A stretch of DNA of 64,000 nt from Salinicoccus carnicancri Crm (GTDB taxonomy: Bacteria > Bacillota > Bacilli > Staphylococcales > Salinicoccaceae), in contig NZ_ANAM01000001.1 in assembly GCF_000330705.1 (NCBI RefSeq), forward strand, positions 434,001-498,000. Reading direction: 5' to 3'. The notes beneath the pieces are model-generated. The model had not been told where the DNA came from. It worked only from the letters and a program-made list of their open reading frames with translations, and did not search any database. The first letter of the stretch is position 1; every line of letters starts with the position of its first letter. Below, one piece after another: positions 52,660 to 63,538 of this stretch. Both the position numbers and the translations under genes were made by a program.

Positions 52660-53340
52660 ATGAAGAAGACATTATTTTCTATAGCGACAGTTACGGCATT
52701 GACGGGAGTGGCGGCAGGTAATGTGGACGCTGCGGCATACGGCGGCGGAAATGACAGCACGGCGGATTACTCCGGACAGTCAAACTCAACTTCAGTATCG
52801 AATTATGAGAGCTACTCTTATACTTATGATGAAAATGGATACGATTATTCATACGGCAATGAAGCTTCCCAGTCTGTGGAAACTGAACAGTCCTATGAAG
52901 CGCCGGCGCCTGCGGTCGAGGAAGAGGCACAGGCACCTGCGGTCGAGGAATATGATGAGCCGGCTGCACCGGCTCCGGCTGAAAGCACAAATGTGTCAGG
53001 CGGTAATGCGGTATCCGTTGCCCAGTCTGTCGCGGCGGGCAAATCCTACGTATACGGCGGAAACTCCGCAACAGCGGTTGACTGCTCAGCCCTGACCCAG
53101 CAGTTCATGAAACAGTTCAGCGGCAAGGATATCCCGAGGACTGCTGCAGCGCAAAAAGCGGCAGGTACACCGACTTCAAATCCACAGCCGGGTGACCTCG
53201 TATTCTTCAATAATGGGTCCCATGTGGGCATCTACATCGGCAACGGCCAGATGATCGATGCACTGAACCCTTCTGAAGGTGTCGGAGAGCGTGCTGTAAG
53301 CTACGTAAGCGGCACAGTGGACGGCTACTTCACTTACTAA
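52660..53340 (+). CDS. Secreted NlpC/P60 peptidoglycan endopeptidase
   Basis: A 226-residue secreted protein. The signal peptide (1 to about 25) and the following YSYTYDENGYDYSYGNEAS segment closely match the CHAP protein upstream. A Pro/Ala/Glu-rich linker leads into an NlpC/P60 domain from about residue 120, with KSYVYGG, catalytic Cys in AVDCSALTQQFM, PGDLVFF and the His in GSHVGIYIGNGQMI. These enzymes cut D-Glu-diaminoacyl or cross-bridge bonds in stem peptides. AGGAGGAT precedes the ATG. Confidence 0.9.
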   Translation: MKKTLFSIATVTALTGVAAGNVDAAAYGGGNDSTADYSGQSNSTSVSNYESYSYTYDENGYDYSYGNEASQSVETEQSYEAPAPAVEEEAQAPAVEEYDEPAAPAPAESTNVSGGNAVSVAQSVAAGKSYVYGGNSATAVDCSALTQQFMKQFSGKDIPRTAAAQKAAGTPTSNPQPGDLVFFNNGSHVGIYIGNGQMIDALNPSEGVGERAVSYVSGTVDGYFTY

Positions 53341-53362
53341 TAAACCGGTATTCAGAACGTCC

Positions 53363-53394
53363 GGCATCCTGCACAATGTGCAGGATGCCTTTTT
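53363..53394 (+). terminator. Intrinsic terminator after the NlpC gene
   Basis: GGCATCCTGCAC and GTGCAGGATGCC arms with a 3-base loop and five T. Confidence 0.9.
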
Positions 53395-53468
53395 GTGCGC
53401 AAAAAAGTGGATACTTATGGCACTTATGTTAAAATGGTTGAAATAATAGAGTTAGGTATGTTGTTTCC

Positions 53469-54056
53469 ATGAAAAAGAAAAATATCATCATAATAATTGC
53501 ACTGGCGGCTTTCGTCATACTGGTCGGCGCAGGTATCCGGGCGGTACTCAATGTTTCGGATGAGCGTCTCGAACAGCAGTCGCTGGAGACGCTGAAGAGT
53601 TCGGAGGGCCGGGACAACCACCATGCCGTGGGACGGAACATCCTTGACAGGGAATTCACCGGGGTGGCGAACGGCGACGGCTCATTGCGTGAGACAATCA
53701 CCTCCAACGAGGTCACGGTGATCAATTTCTTCGCCTCCTGGTGCGACCCATGCCGCCGGGAGACGCCGGAGCTGATAGAATATCAGGCATCCCGCGGCGG
53801 CGGGTCACTTGATGTCGTCGGCATCAACATCGACGACAGCGACGGCAACCGGGACAAGTTCCTCGAGGAGTTCGGGGTTACATATCCGGTCTACGAGTTC
53901 TCGGATGAGCCTGCGGCAATCGAATCATACAAGATCCATCTGATGCCGACGACATTTTTCGTCGACAGTGAAGGCACGATTGTACGCGCCTATATCGGCG
54001 AGGTCGGCACAGATTTGATAGACAGCTATGTCAACTATGTGAAGGAGGAGTCATAA
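53469..54056 (+). CDS. Membrane-anchored thioredoxin-like protein (ResA/TlpA family)
   Basis: A 195-residue protein with one N-terminal membrane anchor (about 5-26) and an extracytoplasmic TlpA-type thioredoxin domain. The active site is FFASWCDPCRRETPEL (Cys-Asp-Pro-Cys), and the cis-Pro loop is HLMPTTFFVD. ResA-type proteins reduce apocytochrome c before haem attachment, which fits the cccB gene 3 kb upstream. A role in general oxidative folding is equally possible. The TAA overlaps the next ATG. Confidence 0.83.
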   Translation: MKKKNIIIIIALAAFVILVGAGIRAVLNVSDERLEQQSLETLKSSEGRDNHHAVGRNILDREFTGVANGDGSLRETITSNEVTVINFFASWCDPCRRETPELIEYQASRGGGSLDVVGINIDDSDGNRDKFLEEFGVTYPVYEFSDEPAAIESYKIHLMPTTFFVDSEGTIVRAYIGEVGTDLIDSYVNYVKEES

Positions 54057-54694
54057 TGGGTGTACATCAGTATTTTAAAAGCCTGAACGACCTTGAGAAG
54101 CTGGTCCGCTGCCCGGGTAAGTTCAAGTACCAGGAACATAACGTCGCCGCGCATTCCTTCAAGGTGACGAAGATCGCCCAGTATCTGGGGACTGTCGAGG
54201 AATACCACGGCAATGAGGTCAACTGGAAGGACCTTTACGAAAAGGCACTGAACCATGACTATCCTGAAATCTTTACAGGGGACATCAAGACGCCGGTGAA
54301 ATATGCGTCCGGCGAACTCAATATGCTGTTCATGGAAGTGGAGGAGACGATGACCTCCCGTTTCATCGAGGAGGAATTCCCGGAGCAGTACCAGGAGATC
54401 TACAAGCGCCGTCTGAAAGAGGGGAAGGATGAGACGCTGGAAGGTCAGATCCTCTCCGTGGCGGATAAGATCGACCTGCTGTATGAATCGTTCGGTGAGA
54501 TACAGAAACGGAACCCGGAGCCTTTATTCTTCGAAATATATGAAATGTCGCTTGTGACCATAAAGAAATTCTCGCATCTGGCATGTGTGCAGGATTTCCT
54601 TGGAAATATACTGTCGGATATGCTCAAGGAGCGCTTCATCCCCCGTACGGAACTCATGGAAATCACCGAATCGATAATGGACAAGGAGATATAG
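54056..54694 (+). CDS. YfbR-like HD-domain 5'-nucleotidase
   Basis: A 212-residue HD-superfamily phosphohydrolase. The metal-binding residues appear in EHNVAAHSFKVT, LNHDYPEIFTGDI and the C-terminal SVADKIDLLYE. This order matches YfbR-type 5'-deoxynucleotidases, which hydrolyse dNMPs. Substrate is unproven here. It is coupled by TAATG to the thioredoxin-like gene and is followed by csbA 5 bases later. Confidence 0.82.
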   Translation: MGVHQYFKSLNDLEKLVRCPGKFKYQEHNVAAHSFKVTKIAQYLGTVEEYHGNEVNWKDLYEKALNHDYPEIFTGDIKTPVKYASGELNMLFMEVEETMTSRFIEEEFPEQYQEIYKRRLKEGKDETLEGQILSVADKIDLLYESFGEIQKRNPEPLFFEIYEMSLVTIKKFSHLACVQDFLGNILSDMLKERFIPRTELMEITESIMDKEI

Positions 54695-54699
54695 GGCCT

Positions 54700-54936
54700 G
54701 TGGACCTTTACTGGTATATGATGGCCATGGTCGTACCGGCTGTGACCGTCGTGTTCTTCACCCGTATGACGCGGAACAAATACGTTGCGGTAATACTGAC
54801 GTTCATCATTTTCGGCGTTTCCATATACCGGGGATTCTATCCTTCCGAGTGGGTGATTTTCATCGACTCGATGTCAATCGTCATCGGCTACATGCTTGTA
54901 GAATTATATAATCTGGATAAAGTGGAAGATGAGTAG
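54700..54936 (+). CDS. csbA: CsbA-like small membrane protein
   Basis: A 78-residue protein with three hydrophobic segments and the pattern [19 protein letters not shown], which resembles B. subtilis CsbA, a general-stress membrane protein encoded just upstream of uvrB there too. The start is GTG at 54700 with AAGGAGAT 11 bases upstream. An upstream open extension belongs to the previous gene region. Function is unknown even in B. subtilis. Confidence 0.75.
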   Translation: MDLYWYMMAMVVPAVTVVFFTRMTRNKYVAVILTFIIFGVSIYRGFYPSEWVIFIDSMSIVIGYMLVELYNLDKVEDE

Positions 54937-55018
54937 AAATGACCGAACAAATGTTTGTTATTTCTATTTTTTTTTTGATAGAATGATAAAGTACAGAATA
55001 AGATGGGGGGAAGAGAAT

Positions 55019-56992
55019 ATGGCACAATTTGAGATCGTCTCTAAATTCGAACCCGCCGGCGATCAGCCCAAGGCGATCAGGGAACTGACCGAACAGATAC
55101 GTTCCGGCAGCCGCCACCAGACGCTGCTCGGTGCGACCGGCACCGGGAAGACATATACGATGAGCCAGGTGATCAGGGAAATCGGCAAACCGACCCTGAT
55201 CATCGCACACAATAAAACGCTGGCAGGACAGCTGTACAGTGAATTCAAGGAATTCTTTCCGAATAACAGGGTAGAGTATTTTGTCAGCTATTACGACTAC
55301 TATCAGCCGGAGGCATACGTCCCGCAGACGGACACATTCATAGAGAAGGACGCACAGATCAACGAGGAGATCGACAAGCTGCGCCACTCTGCAACGAGTG
55401 CGCTTTTTGAACGTGATGATGTAATCATCATCTCCTCCGTCAGCTGCATCTACGGCCTCGGTAACCCGGAGGAGTACAGGGAAATGGTCGTGAGCGCGCG
55501 TGTCGGCATGCAGTTGGACCGCAATGAATTCCTGCGCCAGCTGGTCGATATACAGTACACGCGGAACGACATCGATTTCAGGCGGGGGACGTTCCGCGTG
55601 CGGGGCGACATCGTCGAAGTGTTCCCGGCATCAGAAGATGAACAGTGCATACGTGTGGAGTTCTTCGGGGACGAGATCGACCGCATCAGGGAGGTCAACT
55701 ACCTGACGGGTGAAGTGCTCGTCGAGCGCGAGCATACTGCAATCTTCCCGGCCTCCCACTTCGTCACGCGTGACGAGAAGATGAAGGTGGCCATCGAACG
55801 CATTGAAAAGGAACTTGAAGAACAGCTTGAGAAACTGCGTGCGGACGAGAAACTCCTCGAGGCCCAGAGGCTCGAACAGCGCACGAACTATGACCTTGAA
55901 ATGATGCGGGAGATGGGATTCTGTTCAGGAATCGAGAACTATTCCGTCCATCTTACGCTGAGGCCGATGGGATCCACACCCTATACCCTGCTTGACTATT
56001 TCGATGATTTCCTCATCATGATCGATGAATCCCACGTCACACTGCCGCAGGTCCGCGGCATGTACAACGGTGACCAGGCGCGTAAGCAGGTGCTCGTCGA
56101 CCATGGTTTCAGGCTGCCGAGTGCACTGGATAACCGGCCGCTGCAGTTTGAGGAGTTCGAATCCAAAGCGCAGCAGCTGCTCTATGTGTCGGCTACACCG
56201 GGGCCATATGAGCTTGAACATACAGAGAAGATGGTCGAGCAGATCATCCGTCCGACGGGGCTTCTTGACCCTGAAATCGATGTCCGGCAGAGCGAGCATC
56301 AGATTGATGACCTTCTTGAAGAGATCGTTGCCCGGGCCGAAAGGAATGAACGGGTGCTGATCACCACATTGACAAAGAAGATGTCGGAGGATCTGACGGA
56401 TTATCTGAAGGAGGCTGGGGTCAAAGTACAGTACCTTCACTCTGAGATAAAGACGCTTGAACGCATTGAAATCATCCGGGATCTGCGCATGGGGACATTC
56501 GATGTGCTCGTGGGGATCAACCTCCTGAGGGAGGGGCTCGACATTCCGGAAGTCTCGCTGGTGGCGATACTGGATGCGGACAAGGAAGGGTTCCTGCGCT
56601 CGGGCCGCTCCCTCGTCCAGACCATCGGCCGCGCGGCGCGTAACAGCGAGGGCAAGGTGATCATGTATGCGGACAAGATTACGGATTCCATGCGCTATGC
56701 ACTGGATGAAACGGCGCGCCGACGCGAAACGCAGATGGCATTCAACGAGGCGCACGGTATCACACCGACGACCATCACCAAGGAAATCCGCGATTCCATC
56801 AGTGCCGAAGTGGAGATCAAGGAGGACGCACACAAGGAAGACGTCAAGCCGTCCAAAAAGATGACGAAGAAAGAACGCGAAAAGACCATCGAACAGCTGG
56901 AGAAGGACATGAAGCAGGCAGCAAAAGACCTCGATTTCGAAACGGCCTCGGAACTGAGGGATGCATTATTCGAACTGAAAGCAGAAGGGTGA
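55019..56992 (+). CDS. uvrB: Excinuclease ABC subunit UvrB
   Basis: UvrB verifies damage and recruits UvrC in nucleotide excision repair. The 657-residue protein has the Walker [16 protein letters not shown], the beta-hairpin [29 protein letters not shown], the helicase motif [13 protein letters not shown], and the C-terminal UVR motif, [20 protein letters not shown] 55019 is chosen for GGGGGGAAGAG upstream; an earlier in-frame start overlaps csbA and has no family match. Confidence 0.97.
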   Translation: MAQFEIVSKFEPAGDQPKAIRELTEQIRSGSRHQTLLGATGTGKTYTMSQVIREIGKPTLIIAHNKTLAGQLYSEFKEFFPNNRVEYFVSYYDYYQPEAYVPQTDTFIEKDAQINEEIDKLRHSATSALFERDDVIIISSVSCIYGLGNPEEYREMVVSARVGMQLDRNEFLRQLVDIQYTRNDIDFRRGTFRVRGDIVEVFPASEDEQCIRVEFFGDEIDRIREVNYLTGEVLVEREHTAIFPASHFVTRDEKMKVAIERIEKELEEQLEKLRADEKLLEAQRLEQRTNYDLEMMREMGFCSGIENYSVHLTLRPMGSTPYTLLDYFDDFLIMIDESHVTLPQVRGMYNGDQARKQVLVDHGFRLPSALDNRPLQFEEFESKAQQLLYVSATPGPYELEHTEKMVEQIIRPTGLLDPEIDVRQSEHQIDDLLEEIVARAERNERVLITTLTKKMSEDLTDYLKEAGVKVQYLHSEIKTLERIEIIRDLRMGTFDVLVGINLLREGLDIPEVSLVAILDADKEGFLRSGRSLVQTIGRAARNSEGKVIMYADKITDSMRYALDETARRRETQMAFNEAHGITPTTITKEIRDSISAEVEIKEDAHKEDVKPSKKMTKKEREKTIEQLEKDMKQAAKDLDFETASELRDALFELKAEG

Positions 56993-56999
56993 TTCAATC

Positions 57000-59840
57000 G
57001 TGAGAAATACTCATATCAGCATCAGAGGTGCAAAACAGCACAATTTGAAAGACATAAATGTGGACATCCCGAGGGACAAGCTGATCGTCATGACCGGCCT
57101 GTCCGGCTCCGGCAAGTCTTCGCTCGCCTTTGACACGATCTACGCAGAAGGACAGAGGCGCTATGTGGAGTCGCTCAGTGCATATGCCAGACAGTTCCTC
57201 GGCAACATGGAGAAGCCGGATGTGGATTCGATCGAGGGTCTGTCGCCCGCCATTTCCATAGATCAGAAGACGACGAGCAACAATCCGCGTTCGACCGTCT
57301 CTACAATTACAGAAATCTATGATTACCTGCGCCTGCTCTATGCCCGCGCAGGTACACCGTATTGTCCGATACATGGTGTTGAAATTACATCCCAGACAAT
57401 CCAGGAAATGACGGACCGGGTGATGAAGCTTCCGGAACGGACAAAAGTGCAGCTTTTTGCACCGGTCATCCGCGGTAAAAAGGGCCGGCATGAGAAGCTG
57501 CTCGAAGATCTGGGCAGAGAAGGCTACGCCCGCATTGTGGTGGACGGCGAGATGCACGATATCGAAGCGGTGCCGGAGTTGAACAAGAACAAAAAGCACA
57601 ACATAGATGTCGTCATCGACCGCCTGGCAGTGCGCGAAGGTGTCGAGGCACGGCTCAGCGACTCCCTTCAGACGACGCTTGACAAGGGGGGCGGCAATGT
57701 AGTCGTCAACGTGATCGACGGCGAGGATATGCACTTCTCCGAGAACTTCTCCTGTCCCGAATGCGGCTTCACGATATCCGAGATGGAGCCGAGGCTCTTC
57801 TCCTTCAATGCGCCGTACGGCGCCTGTCCCGATTGTGACGGTCTCGGCATGAAGATGGCCGTCGACGAGCGTCTCGTCGTGCCGGATCCCGGCCTGACGC
57901 TCGAGGAAGGGGCGCTCCAGCCATGGCAGCCGATCAGTTCCAACTACTATCCGACACTGCTGCGTCAGACATGCGCACATTTCAACATCGATATGGATGT
58001 TCCGTTCGAAGAGCTGCCGGCGTCTTCCCGGAAACTTGTGCTGCACGGTTCAAAGGGCGAGACCGTCGACTATGTGTTCGAACAGGACAACGGTGTCACC
58101 CGCCGCAGGACGATGCCTTATGAAGGAATCATCAACAACATCGAACGCAGGTACAAGGAGAGCCCCTCTGAATACACAAGGGATCTAATGAGCAGATACA
58201 TGCGTGAAATCACATGCAAGACGTGCGATGGCTACAGGCTGAACGAAGAGGCGAGGGCTGTAAAAATCGACGGCAGGCATGTGGGCGAAGCTGTCGATCA
58301 GTCCGTCAGAGAGGCTGTGGAGTTCTTCGAATCCCCGTCACTCTCCGAACAGAACAGGCAGATTGCTGCGCCGGTATTGAAGGAAATCAACGAGCGCCTG
58401 ATGTTTTTATTCAACGTGGGGCTGGATTACCTGACGCTGAACCGCCGGAGCGGGACGCTCTCCGGCGGGGAGGCGCAGCGGATCAGGCTGGCCACCCAGA
58501 TCGGCTCACGCCTTTCCGGTGTGCTCTATATACTGGATGAACCGTCGATCGGCCTCCATCAGCGCGACAACGACCGCCTGATCGGGACGCTCAAGAGCAT
58601 GCGGGATATCGGCAATACACTGATTGTCGTCGAGCACGACGAGGATACGATGCTTGCGAGTGACTACCTCATCGATATCGGCCCCGGCGCCGGCGAGCAC
58701 GGCGGACGGATCATTTCCCAGGGAACACCCGGGGAAGTGATGAAGGACGAGAACTCCATCACCGGCCAGTATCTGAGCGGCAGGCGGGAAATCCCTCTTC
58801 CTGAAGAATACAGGAAGCCGGACATGTCCCGTGCACTGGAAGTACGCGGTGCCAGGGAGAACAATCTCAAAAATGTGAATGTCAAAGTGCCGCTGTCCGT
58901 GCTGAATGTGGTGACAGGGGTCTCAGGCTCCGGGAAGAGTACACTGATCAATGAAATCCTCTACAAGGGGCTGCATACGAATCTCTACAAATCCAAGCAG
59001 ATCCCTGGTGAACACAAGGAGATCAGGGGTGCGGAAAACATCGAGAAGATCATCGACATCGACCAGTCACCGATCGGACGTACGCCGCGGAGCAATCCGG
59101 CGACATATACAGGCGTCTTCGACAGCATCCGCGATGTGTTCGCCCAGACGAATGAAGCAAAAGTCCGCGGCTATCAGAAAGGCCGCTTCAGCTTCAATGT
59201 CAAAGGAGGGCGCTGTGAAGCCTGCAAAGGCGACGGCATCATAAAGATCGAAATGCATTTTCTGCCGGATGTATTCGTACCATGTGAAGTGTGCGACGGA
59301 AAACGTTATAATAGGGAGACACTGGAAGTGAAATACAAGGACAAAAGCATTGCGGATGTCCTGGCGATGACTGTAGAGGAATCCTATTATTTCTTTGAAA
59401 ACCTGCCCAAGATCAAACGGAGGATAAAGACACTGCTCGATGTGGGCCTGGGCTACGTCAGGCTCGGACAGCCGGCAACGACGCTCTCAGGCGGTGAGGC
59501 ACAGCGTGTCAAGCTCGCATCCGAACTGCACAGGCGCTCAGACGGCAGGTCGCTCTATATACTGGATGAACCGACAACCGGCCTCCACTCGGAGGACATA
59601 AGGAAACTCATCGATGTCATCCAGCGTCTCGTGGATAACGGGGATACGGTCATCGTCATCGAGCACAACCTGGATGTCATCAAGGTGGCAGATCACATCA
59701 TCGACCTCGGTCCTGAAGGCGGAGACGGCGGCGGCACAATCGTTGCAGCCGGCACTGTCGGCGATGTGATGGCAGAGACGCAGAGCTATACGGGGTATCA
59801 CCTAAAAAAATGGTTGGAACGAAACCATCAGGAGGTTTGA
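57000..59840 (+). CDS. uvrA: Excinuclease ABC subunit UvrA
   Basis: UvrA dimers scan DNA for damage and load UvrB. The 946-residue protein has two ABC ATPase modules ([12 protein letters not shown] near 33 and [15 protein letters not shown] near 640, both with LSGGEAQR signatures). The zinc modules include [18 protein letters not shown] and [18 protein letters not shown] with CEVCDG. The start is GTG at 57000 with AAGGGTGAT upstream, giving the family N-terminus [16 protein letters not shown]. No uvrC is in the window. Confidence 0.97.
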   Translation: MRNTHISIRGAKQHNLKDINVDIPRDKLIVMTGLSGSGKSSLAFDTIYAEGQRRYVESLSAYARQFLGNMEKPDVDSIEGLSPAISIDQKTTSNNPRSTVSTITEIYDYLRLLYARAGTPYCPIHGVEITSQTIQEMTDRVMKLPERTKVQLFAPVIRGKKGRHEKLLEDLGREGYARIVVDGEMHDIEAVPELNKNKKHNIDVVIDRLAVREGVEARLSDSLQTTLDKGGGNVVVNVIDGEDMHFSENFSCPECGFTISEMEPRLFSFNAPYGACPDCDGLGMKMAVDERLVVPDPGLTLEEGALQPWQPISSNYYPTLLRQTCAHFNIDMDVPFEELPASSRKLVLHGSKGETVDYVFEQDNGVTRRRTMPYEGIINNIERRYKESPSEYTRDLMSRYMREITCKTCDGYRLNEEARAVKIDGRHVGEAVDQSVREAVEFFESPSLSEQNRQIAAPVLKEINERLMFLFNVGLDYLTLNRRSGTLSGGEAQRIRLATQIGSRLSGVLYILDEPSIGLHQRDNDRLIGTLKSMRDIGNTLIVVEHDEDTMLASDYLIDIGPGAGEHGGRIISQGTPGEVMKDENSITGQYLSGRREIPLPEEYRKPDMSRALEVRGARENNLKNVNVKVPLSVLNVVTGVSGSGKSTLINEILYKGLHTNLYKSKQIPGEHKEIRGAENIEKIIDIDQSPIGRTPRSNPATYTGVFDSIRDVFAQTNEAKVRGYQKGRFSFNVKGGRCEACKGDGIIKIEMHFLPDVFVPCEVCDGKRYNRETLEVKYKDKSIADVLAMTVEESYYFFENLPKIKRRIKTLLDVGLGYVRLGQPATTLSGGEAQRVKLASELHRRSDGRSLYILDEPTTGLHSEDIRKLIDVIQRLVDNGDTVIVIEHNLDVIKVADHIIDLGPEGGDGGGTIVAAGTVGDVMAETQSYTGYHLKKWLERNHQEV

Positions 59841-59841
59841 A

Positions 59842-61020
59842 ATGGACAATAAAGACCGCATACTGAAAATGCTCGAGGAAGGCAAGATCAGTTCAGAAGA
59901 AGCCATCAGGCTGATGGAGGCGATGGATCAGAAAGAGGATGCCGGAAGGCAGGAACAAAAAGATGAACCGGGCACCGGACATTCAGGCGGCCAGACCGGC
60001 CGCAGCACAAAGTCGTCCGGTAATTTTGCCAGTGCATCGGAGGCATGGGACCAGCTTGTCGGGGAGTTCCAGAAGTATATCAACCCAGACAAGGCGAATG
60101 AAACATACAGCAGCGTCAAAAATAAATTTGAAAACCAGAAGTACGCCTCCCAGGTGTTCGGTTCACTTGAGAAAGCTTTTGACAGCGTCAAAAATTCAAA
60201 CATCGACTCCATGTTCTCCTCAGGCGGCAAGAACCGCCTGATCGAGACTGTCGATGAAGACTTCTCCAACATTTCCGTGGACATCACCAACGGCAACATC
60301 ACCATCGTGCCGACAGACAGGGTGACGACGGCGAAATTCGAAGTGACATCCTTCTACCGCAAGCTGGATAAGAAGCGCAACTATTTCCAGGACATCATCT
60401 GCGAAGTGAAGAACAACGAACTGATGATCGTCTCGGATATCCGCTCGGCACGCGTGAATGTCGAACTGCAGGTCAATCCCGCGCTGGTCAACCGGCTCAT
60501 CGTCTCAAGCTCCAACGGCAATGTGACGGTGGAAAACGAAGAGTTCGGCGATCTGACCGTGGACATACTGAACGGCAGCATCACGCTGGAGAATGTTTCT
60601 GCAAAGAGTGCGTTCGCAAGGACGTCCCGCGGCAACGTAAAAGTCGGGGGCGGCGGATACGGAGCGCTCGAACTCGTTTCCATGGTCGGCACGGTGGACA
60701 CGGACAGGCTGAATGCGAAAGACCTGACGGTATCATCCAACGGTTCTGTCAACCTGTCGCTCAAAGAGGAGACGGAATCGGCGTCCATCAATACGAACAT
60801 GGGCAGCATCAATATCAGCGTGCCGAAGGACCGTGCGCTGGAAGGCAGGATAAGCACCGTGGTGGGACAGCTGAATTATCCGCCGGATATCAATGTGAGG
60901 TTCATGAAGCATCAGGATATCGGACTGAAGGAGCTCATGCTTGTCAATGATACAGATGAGCGCGGGATGATCCTCGAAGTCGGCACCAAATTCGGCAGTG
61001 TGACACTCCACCGCCATTAA
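59842..61020 (+). CDS. YvlB-like DUF4097 protein
   Basis: A 392-residue protein. The N-terminus (DRILKMLEEGKISSEEAIRL) is the short SHOCT-like helical domain of YvlB. It is followed by a linker rich in Gly, Ser and Asn, then, from about residue 130, repeated beta-strands of a DUF4097 beta-helix with recurrent NGNI/NGSI motifs (ITNGNITIVP, SSNGNVTVENE, LNGSITLENV). B. subtilis yvlB lies near uvrAB and hprK-lgt as here. Its role in cell-envelope stress is suggested but unproven. It starts 2 bases after uvrA. Confidence 0.8.
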   Translation: MDNKDRILKMLEEGKISSEEAIRLMEAMDQKEDAGRQEQKDEPGTGHSGGQTGRSTKSSGNFASASEAWDQLVGEFQKYINPDKANETYSSVKNKFENQKYASQVFGSLEKAFDSVKNSNIDSMFSSGGKNRLIETVDEDFSNISVDITNGNITIVPTDRVTTAKFEVTSFYRKLDKKRNYFQDIICEVKNNELMIVSDIRSARVNVELQVNPALVNRLIVSSSNGNVTVENEEFGDLTVDILNGSITLENVSAKSAFARTSRGNVKVGGGGYGALELVSMVGTVDTDRLNAKDLTVSSNGSVNLSLKEETESASINTNMGSINISVPKDRALEGRISTVVGQLNYPPDINVRFMKHQDIGLKELMLVNDTDERGMILEVGTKFGSVTLHRH

Positions 61021-61037
61021 CAGGATAAACGGACTCT

Positions 61038-61073
61038 TGGCCCGGCCGGCGTAATTACGGCCGGGCCGTTATT
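61038..61073 (+). terminator. Intrinsic terminator after the YvlB-like gene
   Basis: GGCCCGGCCG and CGGCCGGGCC arms with a 9-base loop, then GTTATTTG. Confidence 0.8.
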
Positions 61074-61188
61074 TGTACCGTCACAGGTCTGACATATACA
61101 TTAAATTATCATTTCATTCCATTTCGGATGATTGAAAATACACATGCATTTCTTTATAGTTGAATTATTAAAGAGCCGAGGTGACGAT

Positions 61189-62127
61189 ATGCTCACAGTA
61201 GAAGCATTGGTAGATACATTTGACCTGACGGTCAAAGCCGGAAAAGACGGTCTCGGCAAAGAGATCGTCAACATAGACGTTTCACGTCCCGGCCTGGAAG
61301 TGGCGGGATATTTTTCACACTATTCATCCGACCGTGTTCAGGTCCTCGGGATGAGTGAGACTTCATTCTTTGAAAGGATGCTGACGGATGAGGAGCGCGA
61401 AGACCGCTGCAAGCGGCTCTGCCGCAGGGAGACGCCCTGCATCATCATCACCCGCGGCCTGTATGCGCCGCTTGAGCTGATCGAAGCGTGCAATCAGACG
61501 CAAACCCCATTGCTCATCACAGAGGACAATACGACGAACTTCATCGGCAGGGTCTCCAATTTCCTGGAGAAGGCGCTGGCTCCGGAAACAAACCTGCACG
61601 GCGTGCTTGTCGACATATACGGTATCGGCGTGCTGATCACGGGTGAGAGCGGTGTAGGCAAGAGTGAGACCGCCCTTGAACTCGTCAAAAACGGCCACAG
61701 GCTGGTGGCGGATGACAACGTGGAAATCAAGCAGGTGAGCAAGAACGTGCTGATGGGCTCGGCCCCTTCACTGATCCGGAACCTGCTCGAGATCCGGGGC
61801 CTGGGCATCATCAATGTGATGACCCTCTTCGGAGCGGGGAGCATACTCGAGGAAAAACGGGTCATGCTGAACGTCAACCTTGAGCCCTGGGAGGCGGGCA
61901 AGACGTATGAACGACTCGGTCTCAATCAGGAGAAGATAAAAATCCTGGATACGGAAATCGACCAGAAGACGATTCCGATCCGTCCGGGACGGAGTCTCGC
62001 CGGCATCATCGAAGTAGCTGCAATGAACCACCGCATGCAGTACATGGGATATAATGCGGCAGAGGAATTCAACGATCGGCTGAATGCACAGATCATGGCA
62101 GACGGCCGTCAGGGGGGACAGCAATGA
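61189..62127 (+). CDS. hprK: HPr kinase/phosphorylase HprK
   Basis: HprK phosphorylates HPr on Ser46 to signal carbon excess to CcpA, and reverses it. The 312-residue protein has Walker [16 protein letters not shown] near residue 152 and the HprK signature [19 protein letters not shown] near 200. I chose ATG 61189 with CGAGGTGA upstream. An upstream in-frame ATG adds 19 unmatched residues. It overlaps lgt as ATGA. Confidence 0.95.
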   Translation: MLTVEALVDTFDLTVKAGKDGLGKEIVNIDVSRPGLEVAGYFSHYSSDRVQVLGMSETSFFERMLTDEEREDRCKRLCRRETPCIIITRGLYAPLELIEACNQTQTPLLITEDNTTNFIGRVSNFLEKALAPETNLHGVLVDIYGIGVLITGESGVGKSETALELVKNGHRLVADDNVEIKQVSKNVLMGSAPSLIRNLLEIRGLGIINVMTLFGAGSILEEKRVMLNVNLEPWEAGKTYERLGLNQEKIKILDTEIDQKTIPIRPGRSLAGIIEVAAMNHRMQYMGYNAAEEFNDRLNAQIMADGRQGGQQ

Positions 62128-63047
62128 TATTCAGTACCACTCCGCTCAGTCCGGTTGCACTTGATCTGGGCCCGCTCGAAATCCACTGGTACGGCATCAT
62201 CATCGCCGCGGGCATGCTGCTCGGATTCTATCTTGCAGATCGTGAGGCGAACAGGCGCGGCCTCCCGGAAGGCATGTTCATGGACCTGATGTTCTATATC
62301 ATCATATTCTCCATCATCGGAGCGAGGCTGTACTATGTCATATTCCAGTGGGAATACTACAGCAGCAACCCGATTGACATCATCATGATCAACGAAGGCG
62401 GCATGGCAATCCACGGCGGTCTGATCGGCGGGGCTCTCGCCGGTTTCATATTTTGCCGTGTGAAGGGCTACAGCTTTTTCAGGATAGCGGATATTGCCGC
62501 GCCCAGCCTGATCCTCGGGCAGGCCATCGGCCGCTGGGGAAACTTCATGAACCAGGAGGCGCACGGCGGTGAAGTGACACGGGGCTTCCTCGAGTCCCTC
62601 AGACTTCCGGAGTTCATCATCAACCAGATGTACATCGACGGCGCCTACTACCATCCGACGTTTCTGTACGAGTCACTGTGGAATCTGCTGGGTTTTGTCA
62701 TCCTCCTCATGCTGCGGCCGAAACTTAAAGTGGGGCAGACGATCCTGCTCTATCTCATCTTTTATTCAGCAGGCAGGTTCTTCATAGAAGGAATGCGCAC
62801 GGACAGCCTGATGATCGGCGACGTCCTCCGCACGGCACAGGTCATCTCGATCCTGCTCATCATTTTGGCAGCTGCAGTGTGGATCTATCGCGAGATGAAA
62901 TACGATCTGCCGAAATACGGCAGTGTACAGGGCATATACGGCCCCGGGCGCGCTGAAGCCGCCCGGGGGAAAAGAAAGCAGGCCGGTCAGACCGTCAAGA
63001 AAAAGCAGGGTCACAAAAAGGGTAAAAACCGTAAAAAGAGGAGATAG
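62124..63047 (+). CDS. lgt: Prolipoprotein diacylglyceryl transferase Lgt
   Basis: Lgt adds diacylglycerol to lipobox cysteines, the first step for every lipoprotein predicted in this window. The 307-residue protein has about seven hydrophobic segments, with the essential His in [10 protein letters not shown] and the signature [17 protein letters not shown]. The last 40 or so residues form a Lys/Arg-rich tail ([18 protein letters not shown]), longer and more basic than in typical Lgt proteins. Confidence 0.95.
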   Translation: MIFSTTPLSPVALDLGPLEIHWYGIIIAAGMLLGFYLADREANRRGLPEGMFMDLMFYIIIFSIIGARLYYVIFQWEYYSSNPIDIIMINEGGMAIHGGLIGGALAGFIFCRVKGYSFFRIADIAAPSLILGQAIGRWGNFMNQEAHGGEVTRGFLESLRLPEFIINQMYIDGAYYHPTFLYESLWNLLGFVILLMLRPKLKVGQTILLYLIFYSAGRFFIEGMRTDSLMIGDVLRTAQVISILLIILAAAVWIYREMKYDLPKYGSVQGIYGPGRAEAARGKRKQAGQTVKKKQGHKKGKNRKKRR

Positions 63048-63049
63048 CG

Positions 63050-63538
63050 ATGAGAAGGCTCGAGATCACAAAAGCAGGGAAAGTCAATCCGCTGTGGAAT
63101 ATGTACAGGACCATCTCCAGGTTCAAAGTGATTAAAAACTTCATTTTCATCGAGCTCGGACGCTACGCACCTTCCACAAAGATCAAGCATGTACTGTACA
63201 GGAAGGCGCTCGGCATGAAGCTCGGGGCCAACGTATCCCTCGCATTCCGTGCCATGCCGGATCTCATGTATCCCGAGCGCATCAATATTGGCAAAAATAG
63301 TATAATCGGGTATAATACAGTAATATTGACCCACGAATATCTGGTCGACGAATACCGCATCGGTGATGTCAGGATCGGCCATGATACGATGGTGGGTGCG
63401 AACGTGACGATTCTGCCGGGTGTGGTGATTGGAAATCACGCGGTTGTCGGTGCAGGGGCCGTCGTTTCAAAAGATGTCCCCGACCATTCAACCTGCTACG
63501 GGAACCCGCTTGTTATAAGGAGCAGGAATGATGAATGA
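63050..63538 (+). CDS. Hexapeptide-repeat O-acetyltransferase
   Basis: A 162-residue left-handed beta-helix acyltransferase of the maltose/galactoside O-acetyltransferase type. Hexapeptide repeats are visible from [17 protein letters not shown] to [21 protein letters not shown], and the catalytic His is likely in LTHEYLVD. The same gene follows lgt in S. aureus, where its acceptor is not defined. AAAGAGGAGAT precedes the ATG, 2 bases after lgt. Confidence 0.85.
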   Translation: MRRLEITKAGKVNPLWNMYRTISRFKVIKNFIFIELGRYAPSTKIKHVLYRKALGMKLGANVSLAFRAMPDLMYPERINIGKNSIIGYNTVILTHEYLVDEYRIGDVRIGHDTMVGANVTILPGVVIGNHAVVGAGAVVSKDVPDHSTCYGNPLVIRSRNDE

